Source: Anaerohalosphaeraceae bacterium (GTDB lineage Bacteria; Planctomycetota; Phycisphaerae; Sedimentisphaerales; Anaerohalosphaeraceae). Taken from it: a stretch of 64,000 nt of DNA. The DNA lies in NCBI GenBank assembly GCA_037479115.1, contig JBBFLK010000004.1:101336-165335 (forward strand), written 5' to 3'. This document shows, in pieces, positions 8,635 through 17,306 of this stretch (positions within the stretch are counted from its first letter, which is position 1; the number at the start of each line of letters is the position of its first letter). Position numbers and translations under genes: made by a program. The notes below the pieces were generated by a model that did no database searches, had not been told where the DNA came from, and saw only the letters and a program-made list of their open reading frames with translations.

Positions 8635-9453
8635 ATGAAACTGGCGGATTTGCTCAAACCGGAGTGCATTCAGACGGGCATGGTCATTGAGGACAAGGCC
8701 ATTGCTCTCTGTGAGATTGCCGCATTGGCCAAAAAAAGTCCGCTGTGCCGGCATATCTCAGAGGAAGATATTCTTGAGGCCCTGCAGGAACGCGAAACCC
8801 TCGGCTCGACGGCCTTCGGCGGACAGGTGGCGATTCCGCACTGCCGTCTGAAGTCCATCCCCGATTTTGTCGTCGGGGCGATTACTATCCCCGAAGGCGT
8901 GGATTTTGAAGCATCGGACCGACAGAAAGTCCGTCTGATTGTGTTTATTCTGGCCCCGGAGGAGCGTCCCAACGCCCATATCCGTCTGCTGTCATCCATT
9001 TCTCGGGCCCTGCAGAATCCCAAAGGCGTTGAAAAAATGGTAGCCGCCAAAGACGCCCGCTCTCTTCGGCAGATGCTCATTCGACAGGCCGGTGCTGAGA
9101 TTCCGCTGGAGGTGTCCAGCCAGAAGAGTCTGCTGCACGTGTTTGTGCAGGATGAGCACGTGTTTGAACAGATTCTCGGAGCGCTGGCGGGGCTGGAAAC
9201 CGGTTCTCTGGCGGTGCTGAGCGGCGAGAACAGCCGCACCTACTTGTCGAAGATGCCTCTGTATGCCCAGTTTGCCAAGAACGAAAACGGGGACGGTTCG
9301 GTGTGTCGGGTGATTCTGGCGATGATAGAGCAGCGGCTGGACAATGAAATCATTCGGCGGATTGAAGGGATTACCGGCCCCCTGCAGGAATGCAGCGGGG
9401 TGATGGTGACGATACAGAATCTGTCGTATGCGGCCGGTTCGCTCGAACCGTAA
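8635..9453 (+). CDS. PTS EIIA-type (PtsN-like) domain with C-terminal PII-like domain
   Basis: 272 residues. Residues 1-150 form a PTS fructose/mannitol IIA domain with the phosphoacceptor His in VAIPHCRL and preceding LQERETLGSTAFGGQ. Residues ~160-265 (SLLHVFVQDEHVFEQILGAL to MVTIQNLSYAAG) look like a small alpha/beta signalling domain of PII-like shape, with a second half VCRVILAMIEQRLDNEIIRRI. No EIIB or EIIC is nearby, so a regulatory role as in PtsN is more likely than sugar transport. Confidence 0.75.
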   Translation: MKLADLLKPECIQTGMVIEDKAIALCEIAALAKKSPLCRHISEEDILEALQERETLGSTAFGGQVAIPHCRLKSIPDFVVGAITIPEGVDFEASDRQKVRLIVFILAPEERPNAHIRLLSSISRALQNPKGVEKMVAAKDARSLRQMLIRQAGAEIPLEVSSQKSLLHVFVQDEHVFEQILGALAGLETGSLAVLSGENSRTYLSKMPLYAQFAKNENGDGSVCRVILAMIEQRLDNEIIRRIEGITGPLQECSGVMVTIQNLSYAAGSLEP

Positions 9454-9499
9454 GGTTTTCTTTAGGGGCGGGCGGCCGCTCTGAAGAAGGAGGTTCGTC

Positions 9500-10477
9500 G
9501 TGGCAGACCCGAAGATTCAATTCTATCACAGTTTGTCCACACTGCTGGAGGCGGGTGTGCCGATTCTGCGAGCCCTGCCGACAGCGGGTCGAATCTTGCG
9601 CGGGCCCTGGCGGCGAACCGTGCAGTCTCTCGAAGCGGACCTCCGGCAGGGAATGACGCTGGCCGACAGTATGGCCCAAAAAAAACGCTGCTTTGAGCCC
9701 CTTGAAGTCGAGCTGGTCCGCACGGGGGAACAGACCGGACAGCTGGCGGAAATCCTGGCCCAGCTGAGTCAATGGCGGGAATTCCTCCGTCAAATTAAAC
9801 GGACGTTCTGGTCCGGGATGGCCTTGCCGATCTTTATCATCCATGCGGCGGCACTGGTTTTGCCCCTTCCGATTTTGGGAAAAGCGATTCTGCTCAAAGA
9901 AGGCGAGGTGGCGGATTATTTTTATTCCGTGGCCGGAATCTTATCCATTTTTTATATTCCGGCCGCTCTGGTTGCCGCTGTTGTGTACCTGACACCCTCG
10001 CAGGGGCTTTTTCGAAAGATGTATGATTCGGCTCTCTGTGCTGTCCCGCTGATGGGGAAAGCCGTAATCAATCTGTCTCTGAGCCGCTTTGCCAAAACCT
10101 TTGCGATGCTTTACGGAGCCGGCGTGCCGATTATCCAGGCGTCCGAGCAGGCCGTGCGAAACTGCGGCAACTGGCTGGTTCAGCAGCGGTTAAAAGGGGG
10201 GTACATGAATACAAAAAAAGGACTGCCCATGAGTAAGGGGTTTTCTCCGACGGTGGATGCTGAGTTTCGCGAAATCTGGCTGGTCGGGGAAGAAACGGGA
10301 GAACTGCAGGAATCCGCCCAGCGGCTGGGGAAGATGTATGCCGAGCGGGCCGAAACGAGAATCAGGGCCTTTGCCCGAACATTCCCAGTGCTGATTTATT
10401 TGCTTATTACGGCTGTTTTAGGATTTCTGGTCATTCAGGGCTTTCTGGCTATTTACGGGAGAATCCTGTCTCAGTGA
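9500..10477 (+). CDS. Stand-alone GspF-like inner-membrane protein
   Basis: 325 residues, GTG start with AAGGAGG 6 bp upstream. Two T2SF domains are visible (residues ~5-105 and ~190-310), each with the family helix bundle: FYHSLSTLLEAGVPILRAL and RFAKTFAMLYGAGVPIIQASEQA. Membrane segments lie at about 112-135, 145-170 and 295-320. It is a GspF/PilC relative but is far from the main secretion cluster, has no ATPase or pilin nearby, and is placed directly before rnpA. Confidence 0.75.
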   Translation: MADPKIQFYHSLSTLLEAGVPILRALPTAGRILRGPWRRTVQSLEADLRQGMTLADSMAQKKRCFEPLEVELVRTGEQTGQLAEILAQLSQWREFLRQIKRTFWSGMALPIFIIHAAALVLPLPILGKAILLKEGEVADYFYSVAGILSIFYIPAALVAAVVYLTPSQGLFRKMYDSALCAVPLMGKAVINLSLSRFAKTFAMLYGAGVPIIQASEQAVRNCGNWLVQQRLKGGYMNTKKGLPMSKGFSPTVDAEFREIWLVGEETGELQESAQRLGKMYAERAETRIRAFARTFPVLIYLLITAVLGFLVIQGFLAIYGRILSQ

Positions 10478-10486
10478 AGCGGATAT

Positions 10487-10900
10487 TTGGATAAAAAAGG
10501 TCGTGCTTTGGCCAGATACTTTTTCCGGAAAAGTCAGCGGATTCGAAGTCAGGCGGATTTCCGCCGCATCATTGGGGGACGCTTGTCCGTCCGCCGGGGA
10601 ATGATGCAGCTCTATATGGCCCCTAATGAGCTTAAAAAGCCGCGATTTGGGGTTTCTGTGGCCAAAAAGGGAACCAATGCCGTGACTCGAAACCGGTTAA
10701 AACGGCTCGGACGGGAGGCGTTTCGGCTCAGCCAGCACCAGATACCAGCCGATTTTGACTATGTTTTAATTTTTACACCGAAAATGTCGAAAAAAAAAGG
10801 TGAGAACAGCATAATATTGCCGACCTTTGAAGAAGTCAGGAAGACGTTTTTGGATATGGTATATACACTATCGTCTCGACGTACAGCATTTTTGCAATGA
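10487..10900 (+). CDS. rnpA: Ribonuclease P protein component
   Basis: 137 residues. [17 protein letters not shown], then [29 protein letters not shown], which contains the RNP-motif ([12 protein letters not shown]) of RnpA, and DYVLIFTP. It binds the RNase P RNA for tRNA 5' processing. TTG at 10487 is used; a second TTG at 10508 is possible. The usual upstream rpmH is absent. The stop overlaps the next ATG. Confidence 0.85.
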   Translation: MDKKGRALARYFFRKSQRIRSQADFRRIIGGRLSVRRGMMQLYMAPNELKKPRFGVSVAKKGTNAVTRNRLKRLGREAFRLSQHQIPADFDYVLIFTPKMSKKKGENSIILPTFEEVRKTFLDMVYTLSSRRTAFLQ

Positions 10901-11157
10901 CGGAGCGTAAATTATTCAGTATTGGACAGGCGGCATCGAAAGCCGGCGTATCGAGACAGACTGTCCAGTATTATTTAATGGTGGGATTGCTGGAGCCGAC
11001 GGAAAGAACGCCGACGGGCCGGCGTCTGTTTGATGAAAAGGCGATTGAGACAATTCGTCTGATTCATCATATGAACGATACTGGATATACTCTTCGGGAT
11101 ATCCGGGAGATTTTTCTGGAAAAACGAAAGAATGAACTAAAGGGACAGACCTCATGA
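10897..11157 (+). CDS. Small MerR-type DNA-binding protein
   Basis: 86 residues containing only a MerR winged-helix domain: [47 protein letters not shown]. There is no effector or dimerisation helix beyond residue 80. ATGA overlaps occur at both ends (rnpA before, the MCE gene after), so it is embedded in a translationally coupled run. Target unknown. Confidence 0.8.
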   Translation: MTERKLFSIGQAASKAGVSRQTVQYYLMVGLLEPTERTPTGRRLFDEKAIETIRLIHHMNDTGYTLRDIREIFLEKRKNELKGQTS

Positions 11158-12068
11158 TGGATTATGCCGCTCAGCAGCGCCGCCGCAATTTGATTGTCGG
11201 GGGGTTTGTACTGGTGGCGCTGTGTGCTTTTTTCTGGATGCTGATGGTCTTCGGGGATTTGCCGGTGGCCGTCGGCAAAATGCGCTCGTATGAAGTGCTC
11301 ATCGAGTTTCCCAATGCACCGGGAATCGGTCGGGATACGCCTGTCCAGTACTGCGGCTACCAAATCGGACGCGTGCTGAAGGTCTCGCCGCCCGTGCTTG
11401 TGACCGACCCCAACGGAAGGCCGATCGGACACGTGGTTAAGGCGGTTTGTCTGATTGAGGAGCAGTACAAGGACATCCCCTGGAATGTGGACATCAAACT
11501 GATGCGCCGGGGACTGGGCAGCAGTTATATTGAGTTTACCTGGGACCCCCAAAAGCCCCTCGTTCCCAAATACCCGGACAATCCGCAGTCCGTCTATCTG
11601 ATGGACCGGATGGTGCTGTCGGGCACGACGGGCCTGACGAGCGAATTTTTCCCGCCGGAGGTCCAGAAAAAGCTGGAAAATCTGGTCGATGCGATTGCGG
11701 CCCTGGCAACCAATGCCAACCGAATCATCGGAGATGCGGACAATCAGGCCAATATTCGAAAAACGCTTGCCGCCGTCAGCGAGGCCACGGCCCAGGCCCG
11801 TGATACGCTCAAATCTGTGCAGCAGTTTACGGATGTCGGCACGGAGCAGCTGACTCGGGTGGCTGATCGGCTCGACACGGCCCTGGCCGAATTCGGGCGC
11901 GTCTTTGCGCAGCTCAATGCCGGACAGGGCACCGCCGGCCGGATGCTGACGGATGACCGCCTGTATGAAAATCTGGTGGACAGCACCCTCGAACTCCAGA
12001 TGGCCCTGGAGCAGATTAAAAAGTGGGCGGCGGAGGCACGCGACCGCGGTATCCGAATCAAATGGTAG
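11154..12068 (+). CDS. MlaD/MCE-family lipid-transport protein
   Basis: 304 residues. One N-terminal membrane helix (residues 12-33), then an MCE domain (SYEVLIEFPNAPGIGRDTPVQYCGYQIGRVLKV to about residue 155), followed by a long helical region to the C-terminus (heptads from ~170, TAQARDTLKSVQQFTDVG). MCE proteins move lipids between membranes. The permease and ATPase partners (MlaE/MlaF) are not next to it here. Confidence 0.8.
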   Translation: MMDYAAQQRRRNLIVGGFVLVALCAFFWMLMVFGDLPVAVGKMRSYEVLIEFPNAPGIGRDTPVQYCGYQIGRVLKVSPPVLVTDPNGRPIGHVVKAVCLIEEQYKDIPWNVDIKLMRRGLGSSYIEFTWDPQKPLVPKYPDNPQSVYLMDRMVLSGTTGLTSEFFPPEVQKKLENLVDAIAALATNANRIIGDADNQANIRKTLAAVSEATAQARDTLKSVQQFTDVGTEQLTRVADRLDTALAEFGRVFAQLNAGQGTAGRMLTDDRLYENLVDSTLELQMALEQIKKWAAEARDRGIRIKW

Positions 12069-12119
12069 TCCCCGGATGCTTCCTCCGCGGTCTGGTTGGA
12101 AAGCAGCCGTCGGCCGGTC

Positions 12120-14432
12120 TTAAAACAGATATTTGAATGACAGCAGGACGGACGGAGCGGTCGAGCGGTAGTCGTTGCAGCTGCCCTGCACACGCAGACG
12201 CCGGTTGTATTTCCTGTCGATAAATCCGAGCAGGTTGGTGCCGTCTAATCCCATGCTGATTTTTTCCTTCTGATACCGCAGCCCCATATTCACAAAGACA
12301 GCGGCATCATACGCATCCGAAAACCCCTCGTCGATGGTGTCCCGGCTCCTCGCATAGTCCTGGGCACCCGGGAACCCCCAGTAAATGCGGGCGGAAGTCA
12401 GCAGAGACCAATTGGGATGGAACTGATAGCCGGCATGCACTTTCGTGATATGGTCGCTCCAGCTGGTGAACCGGTCGCCGGAGACCAGATAGGTGCTCAT
12501 CCCTTCCCGAAGGTCAAAATCCGTCAGCGTCACATAACTGTGAGAGGCGCTGAGATTCCATCTGTCTTTTTTGTAAGTGAACTCTCCCTCCAGTCCCCAG
12601 AACTTCTGAAGACCGACATTGGTTGTAGAGACCGAGGCGACATCCCAGGCGATAATGTCGAGCCGGCTGGCAAAGCCGCTGAAGGCGAACCAGAGGTTGT
12701 CATTGTGCTGCCGCTCCCATCGAAATTCGAGATTATCCAGTTCTTCGGCATCGCTGGTGTCCTTTGTTTGAAGCCATCGCAGGCGGGACTCTTCGGCATT
12801 CTGCATCCGCACCGATTGAGCAGCGATGAATTTGAGGGTATCCTGCGGAGACAGCGAGTAGACCACGGCAGCGCGGGGAGAATAGAGCATGTCCGTATAA
12901 GTATTTTTGTCCGCTCGGCCTCCCAGAAAGAGCGTTACGGAGTCCGTCAGGGCCCACTGCCACTCGCCGAGGCCGGAGTATGTAGCCGTCGTCCAGGCCT
13001 CTTTATCCCAGTCATAGGTGTTGATGCGCCAGGCATTGAAGTTTCCGCCGGACATGGAATTGAAACTTTCCAGAGATACCTCCGCGCCAAAGGCGACCGA
13101 GTGCCGCTCGTCCGGCGTCCAGCGGCCCAGGGCCCTGGCGAAGAGTTCATCTTCATCATGGCGATTGTAGTTGTTCGAAAAGTCCCGGCGCATATACCGG
13201 AAGGTGTCATAACTGAGCAGGTATTCGATGCTGAAGGTGCCGGTCAGCTCCTGCAGATATTTGGCGGTAAAGGTCAGCTGCTGATAACCTGTTCCGGAGG
13301 GGGCCTGCTGTCCGGCGGGCTGCCACCATTCCGGCCCCCAGGTCCAGCCGGCGGCAGCCGGGTTGTTATACGCCTCCAGCGGGTTGATGTAGTCCAGCCC
13401 GCCCCGCGTCAGCCGTGCCCAGAAGTCAAAGTTGCCGTGGGTGTATTGACCGTGAAATTTGAAGCGCGGGCTTTGGGCCCACGCCTGGTTGTCATTGACC
13501 ACAGAAAACGGGACCGGCCTTCCCGGTCGGACGGAATACCCGTCACCCCATGAAGTGAACCATTTGCCGGACACGTACGGTGCCCAATCCGGAGAAGCCC
13601 CCTCATATTTGTCCATTCCGAAATAAACATACATCCCGCTGTCTTGGCTGAATTTCCGTCCGTGTTTGATTTCCACCGAGCCGAAGTTCTCGATGAGCCC
13701 TGCCTTGGCCGTCACTTCCGTGCCCCGGAAGGTCAGGGCGTTTTCCGTAACGATATTAATCACGCCGGAGACAGCGCCCGGGCCGTAAATAGCCGAGCCG
13801 GGTCCGCGGATGACATCGATGTGATGAATGTCCGCCAGCAGCGGCAGGTCCCGTTCGCTGAGAGCCCCGTAGTGTCCGCGCTCGTTGAGAACACGTCCGT
13901 TGACCAGCAGCAGATATTTATCGTCCCGGTCGCCGGTAATCCCGCGGATTCCCAGATGCGGAAATTCCCATTCCTGAATGCTGTACTGAAGCCCCGGAAC
14001 ATAGATTTCCAGCAGTTCGTTGAGACTGTGGGCGCCGGACTGCCAGATTTGTTCTTTGGTAATCGTCGTAATTGCCGCCGGCGAAATACGCCGTACCGAT
14101 TTGGTCAGCGTTCCAACCGGCAGGACATCCAGATTCATCAGGTCCACGATGGACATTTCAAACAAGTCCTGCGATTCGGTGTATTCCTCCGCATCTTCCT
14201 CCTGCGAAGCACGGCCCCACAGCTGGATTTGCAGGTCCTCTTTCTCCTGCAGCAGCTTTTCGCGCTGCGCATTCAGCTCATTCAGAGCGGCAGTGACTTC
14301 TTCAAGTTTTTTCCGGAGAGCGTCGCTGTCGGTCTCTGCCGCCGCAGCCGACAGATTTGCGGAGGTTGTCAGCAGCAGCGCCGCAAACAGCGGCAGCACT
14401 CTGGGCGGAACCCAAAAGAGATTGCCGTCCAT
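12120..14432 (-). CDS. TonB-dependent outer-membrane receptor with N-terminal coiled coil
   Basis: 770 residues. Signal peptide ends near AAAAETD; residues ~36-72 form a short coiled coil (LRKKLEEVTAALNELNAQREKL) not usual in the family. The plug follows (VGTLTKSVRRISPAAITTIT, LNELLEIYVPGLQY, IDVIRGPGSAIYGPGAVSGVINIVTENAL), then a beta-barrel to a terminal Phe (SFKYLF). AAGGAGATG precedes the start. It would import a substrate bound at the cell surface; the ligand is unknown. It lies 256 bp downstream of pckG on the same strand. Confidence 0.88.
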   Translation of the reverse strand: MDGNLFWVPPRVLPLFAALLLTTSANLSAAAAETDSDALRKKLEEVTAALNELNAQREKLLQEKEDLQIQLWGRASQEEDAEEYTESQDLFEMSIVDLMNLDVLPVGTLTKSVRRISPAAITTITKEQIWQSGAHSLNELLEIYVPGLQYSIQEWEFPHLGIRGITGDRDDKYLLLVNGRVLNERGHYGALSERDLPLLADIHHIDVIRGPGSAIYGPGAVSGVINIVTENALTFRGTEVTAKAGLIENFGSVEIKHGRKFSQDSGMYVYFGMDKYEGASPDWAPYVSGKWFTSWGDGYSVRPGRPVPFSVVNDNQAWAQSPRFKFHGQYTHGNFDFWARLTRGGLDYINPLEAYNNPAAAGWTWGPEWWQPAGQQAPSGTGYQQLTFTAKYLQELTGTFSIEYLLSYDTFRYMRRDFSNNYNRHDEDELFARALGRWTPDERHSVAFGAEVSLESFNSMSGGNFNAWRINTYDWDKEAWTTATYSGLGEWQWALTDSVTLFLGGRADKNTYTDMLYSPRAAVVYSLSPQDTLKFIAAQSVRMQNAEESRLRWLQTKDTSDAEELDNLEFRWERQHNDNLWFAFSGFASRLDIIAWDVASVSTTNVGLQKFWGLEGEFTYKKDRWNLSASHSYVTLTDFDLREGMSTYLVSGDRFTSWSDHITKVHAGYQFHPNWSLLTSARIYWGFPGAQDYARSRDTIDEGFSDAYDAAVFVNMGLRYQKEKISMGLDGTNLLGFIDRKYNRRLRVQGSCNDYRSTAPSVLLSFKYLF

Positions 14433-14688
14433 TCGTCATCTCCTTTTGCTGTCCAGTTCAGCCGATACGCCTGTTTCGGTTTCGTCCACAGATTCGGAAA
14501 GCGGCCTGACGGGGCTTTACAGGGAAAAAGAGAAATGCTTGCGGAATTGCCGGGAAAGATGCTTTTTTGCTGAATTTTCGTAAAAAGACGTCCGATAAAG
14601 GCGTTATAGCAAACGATTGCTGCCGCCTGCTAAGCACACTTTCTCAGAAAAGAGGAACAGATGCGATGATATTTATCTTCGGGACGGC

Positions 14689-16566
14689 TCAGCCCTTCAA
14701 AGCAAAGGGACTGATGAGGGGCCCATACTGTCTGCGGGCCGCACGGAGCCGCTGTCGGACGGTTTCGAACGTGTCATAAACAATCTGCGGCGTATCCGGC
14801 ACTTTCTCCCGATAGATTTTCTCCACGCGGTCAAACTTTTCGAGCAGCTTGTCCACGCGGATGGTGAACTGTTTCTCGTAGGACTCTTTGGCGTAAGACT
14901 TGTCGAGCTTGTCCTGGAAAAGCGGGACCAGGTCCTCATACCGTGGAATCCACCCGGTCGGGGTTTTAATGGCGTCCAGTTCGTTGTGCGCCCGCCGCTC
15001 CGCCCACAGCAGCCAGACCATTTTGTCCAGCTTGCCCGTCAGAAACTCGTTCTTCTCATCCCGCAGAAAATAATTGACGGAGAAAATCGGAGGCGGATTT
15101 TGTACGCCGTCGGCAAAATCAAGATTGTTCTGGATATAGCGGCCCAGAGGAATCGACACAAAATCCTGGTTGGCCATGAGATTAAATTTGCGGACACCGG
15201 TTTGGCCGAGCGTGGCGGCCGTCGTCTCTGATTCGATGGACGCGCCTTTGGTGATAATCCCTTCGGTCCAGCTGAACGCCTGCTCAATCGGCACGAGCGT
15301 GTCGCTGTCGCGTCCGCCGTAAATGACCGCCCCGATGGGCACCCCTTCCGGGTTGTCGGCCTGCGGGTCCAGATTATCCAGTGCCGACAGCCGGATGGTG
15401 TAGCGGGCGTTTTTGTGCGAGGGCGGAATCTCCTTGCCCTCTGCATCTTTTTTGCCTTTGTACCATTCCCCCTGAAAATTGATGCCCCGTTCGGGAATCT
15501 CGCAGCCCATTCCCTCCCAGTAGGGTTTTCCGTCGGCGATGAGGACATTGCTGAAAATCACTTCTCCCGGTGAAAGCAGCGCCTTGTAAATCACCGGGTC
15601 ATCCTTGGGATTGACATCGCAGATGATGCCGAAAATCCCCTGCTCGACGTTGGCACAGTACATCCGGCCGTTTCGCTTGCGGAAATAGGCGATATCGTCG
15701 CCGATAATGGTCTGTCCCGGCAGCATCGCTGTAGAGGTCTTTCCGCAGGCGGACGGAAAAGCCCCGACGAAATAGGTAGTTCGATTCCGGGGGCCGCGGA
15801 CCCCCATAATGAACATATGCTCCGCCAGCCAGCCCTCTTTATCCGCTTTCTGGATGGCCAGCCGCAGCGCCAGTTTTTTCAGTCCGACGGTGTTGCCGGC
15901 GTACTGCGTGTTGACGGAATAGACGGTATCGGCAATCAAATCGATATAAACACGGCGCTTCTGCCAATGAATCGAGCAGCCGTTTGCATCCGTTTCACCT
16001 TCGGAATGAAGGAAGCGGAAGAACTCCCCGTCCGGCGGGAGTTTTTTGAACTGTTCGTAGCCCGGCCGATAGAGAATGCTTTCGCTGTGAGCAACATAGG
16101 GAGAATCTGTAATCTGGACACAGGAAATCGAAAAATCGGAGTTTGTCGGCCCCAGGCACCAGAAGCAGATGAGCATCGTCTTGCCTTTCATCGAGCCTTT
16201 CAGGTACCCGCGGACCTCTTCCAGTCCTTCGGTGCGGTCAATGGAGTTCAAACTGGCCCCCAGCTCCATATCTTTCGGAAGCAGATACCGTGTGCTGAAG
16301 GTATCCCGGCCTTGGTCATTGGGACCGTCGAAATGATAGGTATGCCCGGGGGTTTTCAGGGGAAGTTCACCCCCGCCGTGGAGAGCCATTTGACGCAGCC
16401 GGGCATTGTCTTCGGGGCTGCCGCTGAATACACAAATCTTTTCCGGCTCTGTTAATTGAACGGCATCTTCAATAAAGGTGTAAAGGGTTGGGTTGTTGAC
16501 AGCTTCCAGAAGACGAAGACTCTTTGTGTCCAGTTTTTCTCGGATGAATCTGCTAATTTGGGTCAT
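14689..16566 (-). CDS. pckG: Phosphoenolpyruvate carboxykinase (GTP)
   Basis: 625 residues, full length for GTP-PEPCK. The kinase P-loop FPSACGKTST starts at residue 270; GDDIAYFRKRNGRMYCANVEQGIFG and GEWYKGKK are further active-site blocks. It interconverts oxaloacetate and PEP with GTP, a gluconeogenic or anaplerotic step. GAGGGAAAAA precedes the ATG, and a strong promoter lies 54 bp upstream. Confidence 0.95.
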   Translation of the reverse strand: MTQISRFIREKLDTKSLRLLEAVNNPTLYTFIEDAVQLTEPEKICVFSGSPEDNARLRQMALHGGGELPLKTPGHTYHFDGPNDQGRDTFSTRYLLPKDMELGASLNSIDRTEGLEEVRGYLKGSMKGKTMLICFWCLGPTNSDFSISCVQITDSPYVAHSESILYRPGYEQFKKLPPDGEFFRFLHSEGETDANGCSIHWQKRRVYIDLIADTVYSVNTQYAGNTVGLKKLALRLAIQKADKEGWLAEHMFIMGVRGPRNRTTYFVGAFPSACGKTSTAMLPGQTIIGDDIAYFRKRNGRMYCANVEQGIFGIICDVNPKDDPVIYKALLSPGEVIFSNVLIADGKPYWEGMGCEIPERGINFQGEWYKGKKDAEGKEIPPSHKNARYTIRLSALDNLDPQADNPEGVPIGAVIYGGRDSDTLVPIEQAFSWTEGIITKGASIESETTAATLGQTGVRKFNLMANQDFVSIPLGRYIQNNLDFADGVQNPPPIFSVNYFLRDEKNEFLTGKLDKMVWLLWAERRAHNELDAIKTPTGWIPRYEDLVPLFQDKLDKSYAKESYEKQFTIRVDKLLEKFDRVEKIYREKVPDTPQIVYDTFETVRQRLRAARRQYGPLISPFALKG

Positions 16567-16619
16567 TTTTTCCCTCGGCCTACTTGTTCATTTTCCCATG
16601 AGGACACAAAATCTGCGAG

Positions 16620-16648
16620 ATTGTAGGGAGGACACCGGGAAAAGTCAA
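16620..16648 (-). promoter_or_regulatory. pckG promoter
   Basis: On the minus strand, TTGACT (16648-16643), 17-bp spacer, TACAAT (16625-16620). Each hexamer matches consensus at five of six positions, 54 bp before the pckG ATG. Confidence 0.7.
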
Positions 16649-16783
16649 CCCCAAATCATTTGCTGAAGGCGTTGTTGTGTTTCTGTATTTTGGATGGAGA
16701 ATTGCCGGTTTCGTCTTTTCCCTGTCAGGGTGGCAGGTATCTGCCCGCATTGTAGAGTAAGGTTCCTGTAATTTTGTCAGGGA

Positions 16784-16811
16784 TTGTACGGCGGGGGGAA
16801 GAGAATATAAC
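16784..16811 (+). promoter_or_regulatory. Candidate groESL promoter
   Basis: TTGTAC (16784-16789), 16-bp spacer, TATAAC (16806-16811). It would give a 5' leader of about 155 nt before groES. Confidence 0.4.
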
Positions 16812-16970
16812 TAATGGATTTGAAAAGAGATAGAATGGTTTTGGTGCCGCGAAGCTGTCGGTTGGTACATTTTTTGCTCAAGTGCTCCCATCGTAAATGG
16901 GTTTCTTGCGGAGCCCCGAAAGGTTGAAAGTAGTAAAGTGGGACTTTTTTGTGAAAAGGAGTCGAGAACT

Positions 16971-17261
16971 ATGAAGATTCGGCCCTTAGCAGACAAGGTG
17001 CTTATCCAGAGAGTTGAAGCGGAAAACAAAACAGCCGGAGGAATTGTACTGCCGGATACGGCCAAGGAGAAACCCCGAAGAGGCAAAGTAATTGCGGTTG
17101 GAGAGGGCAAACTTCTGGAGGACGGCAAGAGGGCGGAGATGACCGTCAAGAAAGGGCAGGAAGTCCTGTTTGCCAGTTATGCGGGAACCGAAATCAAAAT
17201 TGACGGCAAAGAATATCTGATTATGGACGAATCGGATATCATGGCCATTATCGAATCGTAA
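16971..17261 (+). CDS. groES: Co-chaperonin GroES
   Basis: 96 residues. It starts [16 protein letters not shown] and carries the mobile loop [18 protein letters not shown] and [24 protein letters not shown], as in GroES. It caps the GroEL ring during folding. AAGGAG lies 9 bp upstream of ATG 16971; an upstream in-frame ATG at 16938 is rejected. groEL follows after 45 bp. Confidence 0.95.
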   Translation: MKIRPLADKVLIQRVEAENKTAGGIVLPDTAKEKPRRGKVIAVGEGKLLEDGKRAEMTVKKGQEVLFASYAGTEIKIDGKEYLIMDESDIMAIIES

Positions 17262-17306
17262 AGCAGGATAAACAATCCAGTTTTTTCGGACAGGAGAAAG
17301 GAACGT

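Larger units (their letters stand above)
16567..16970. other. Divergent intergenic region between pckG and groES
   Basis: About 400 bp without a gene. It holds the pckG promoter (minus) and a candidate groESL promoter (plus), plus a small dyad CCCAT/ATGGG at 16887-16901. No CIRCE-type heat-shock inverted repeat and no clear sigma-32 promoter were found. Confidence 0.6.

Noticed and set aside
10400..10487. rpmH upstream of rnpA
   Set aside because: The region is the end of the GspF-like gene; no L34 sequence on either strand.
16567..16970. CIRCE heat-shock operator before groES
   Set aside because: No TTAGCACTC/GAGTGCTAA-like pair exists; only a 5-bp dyad was found.
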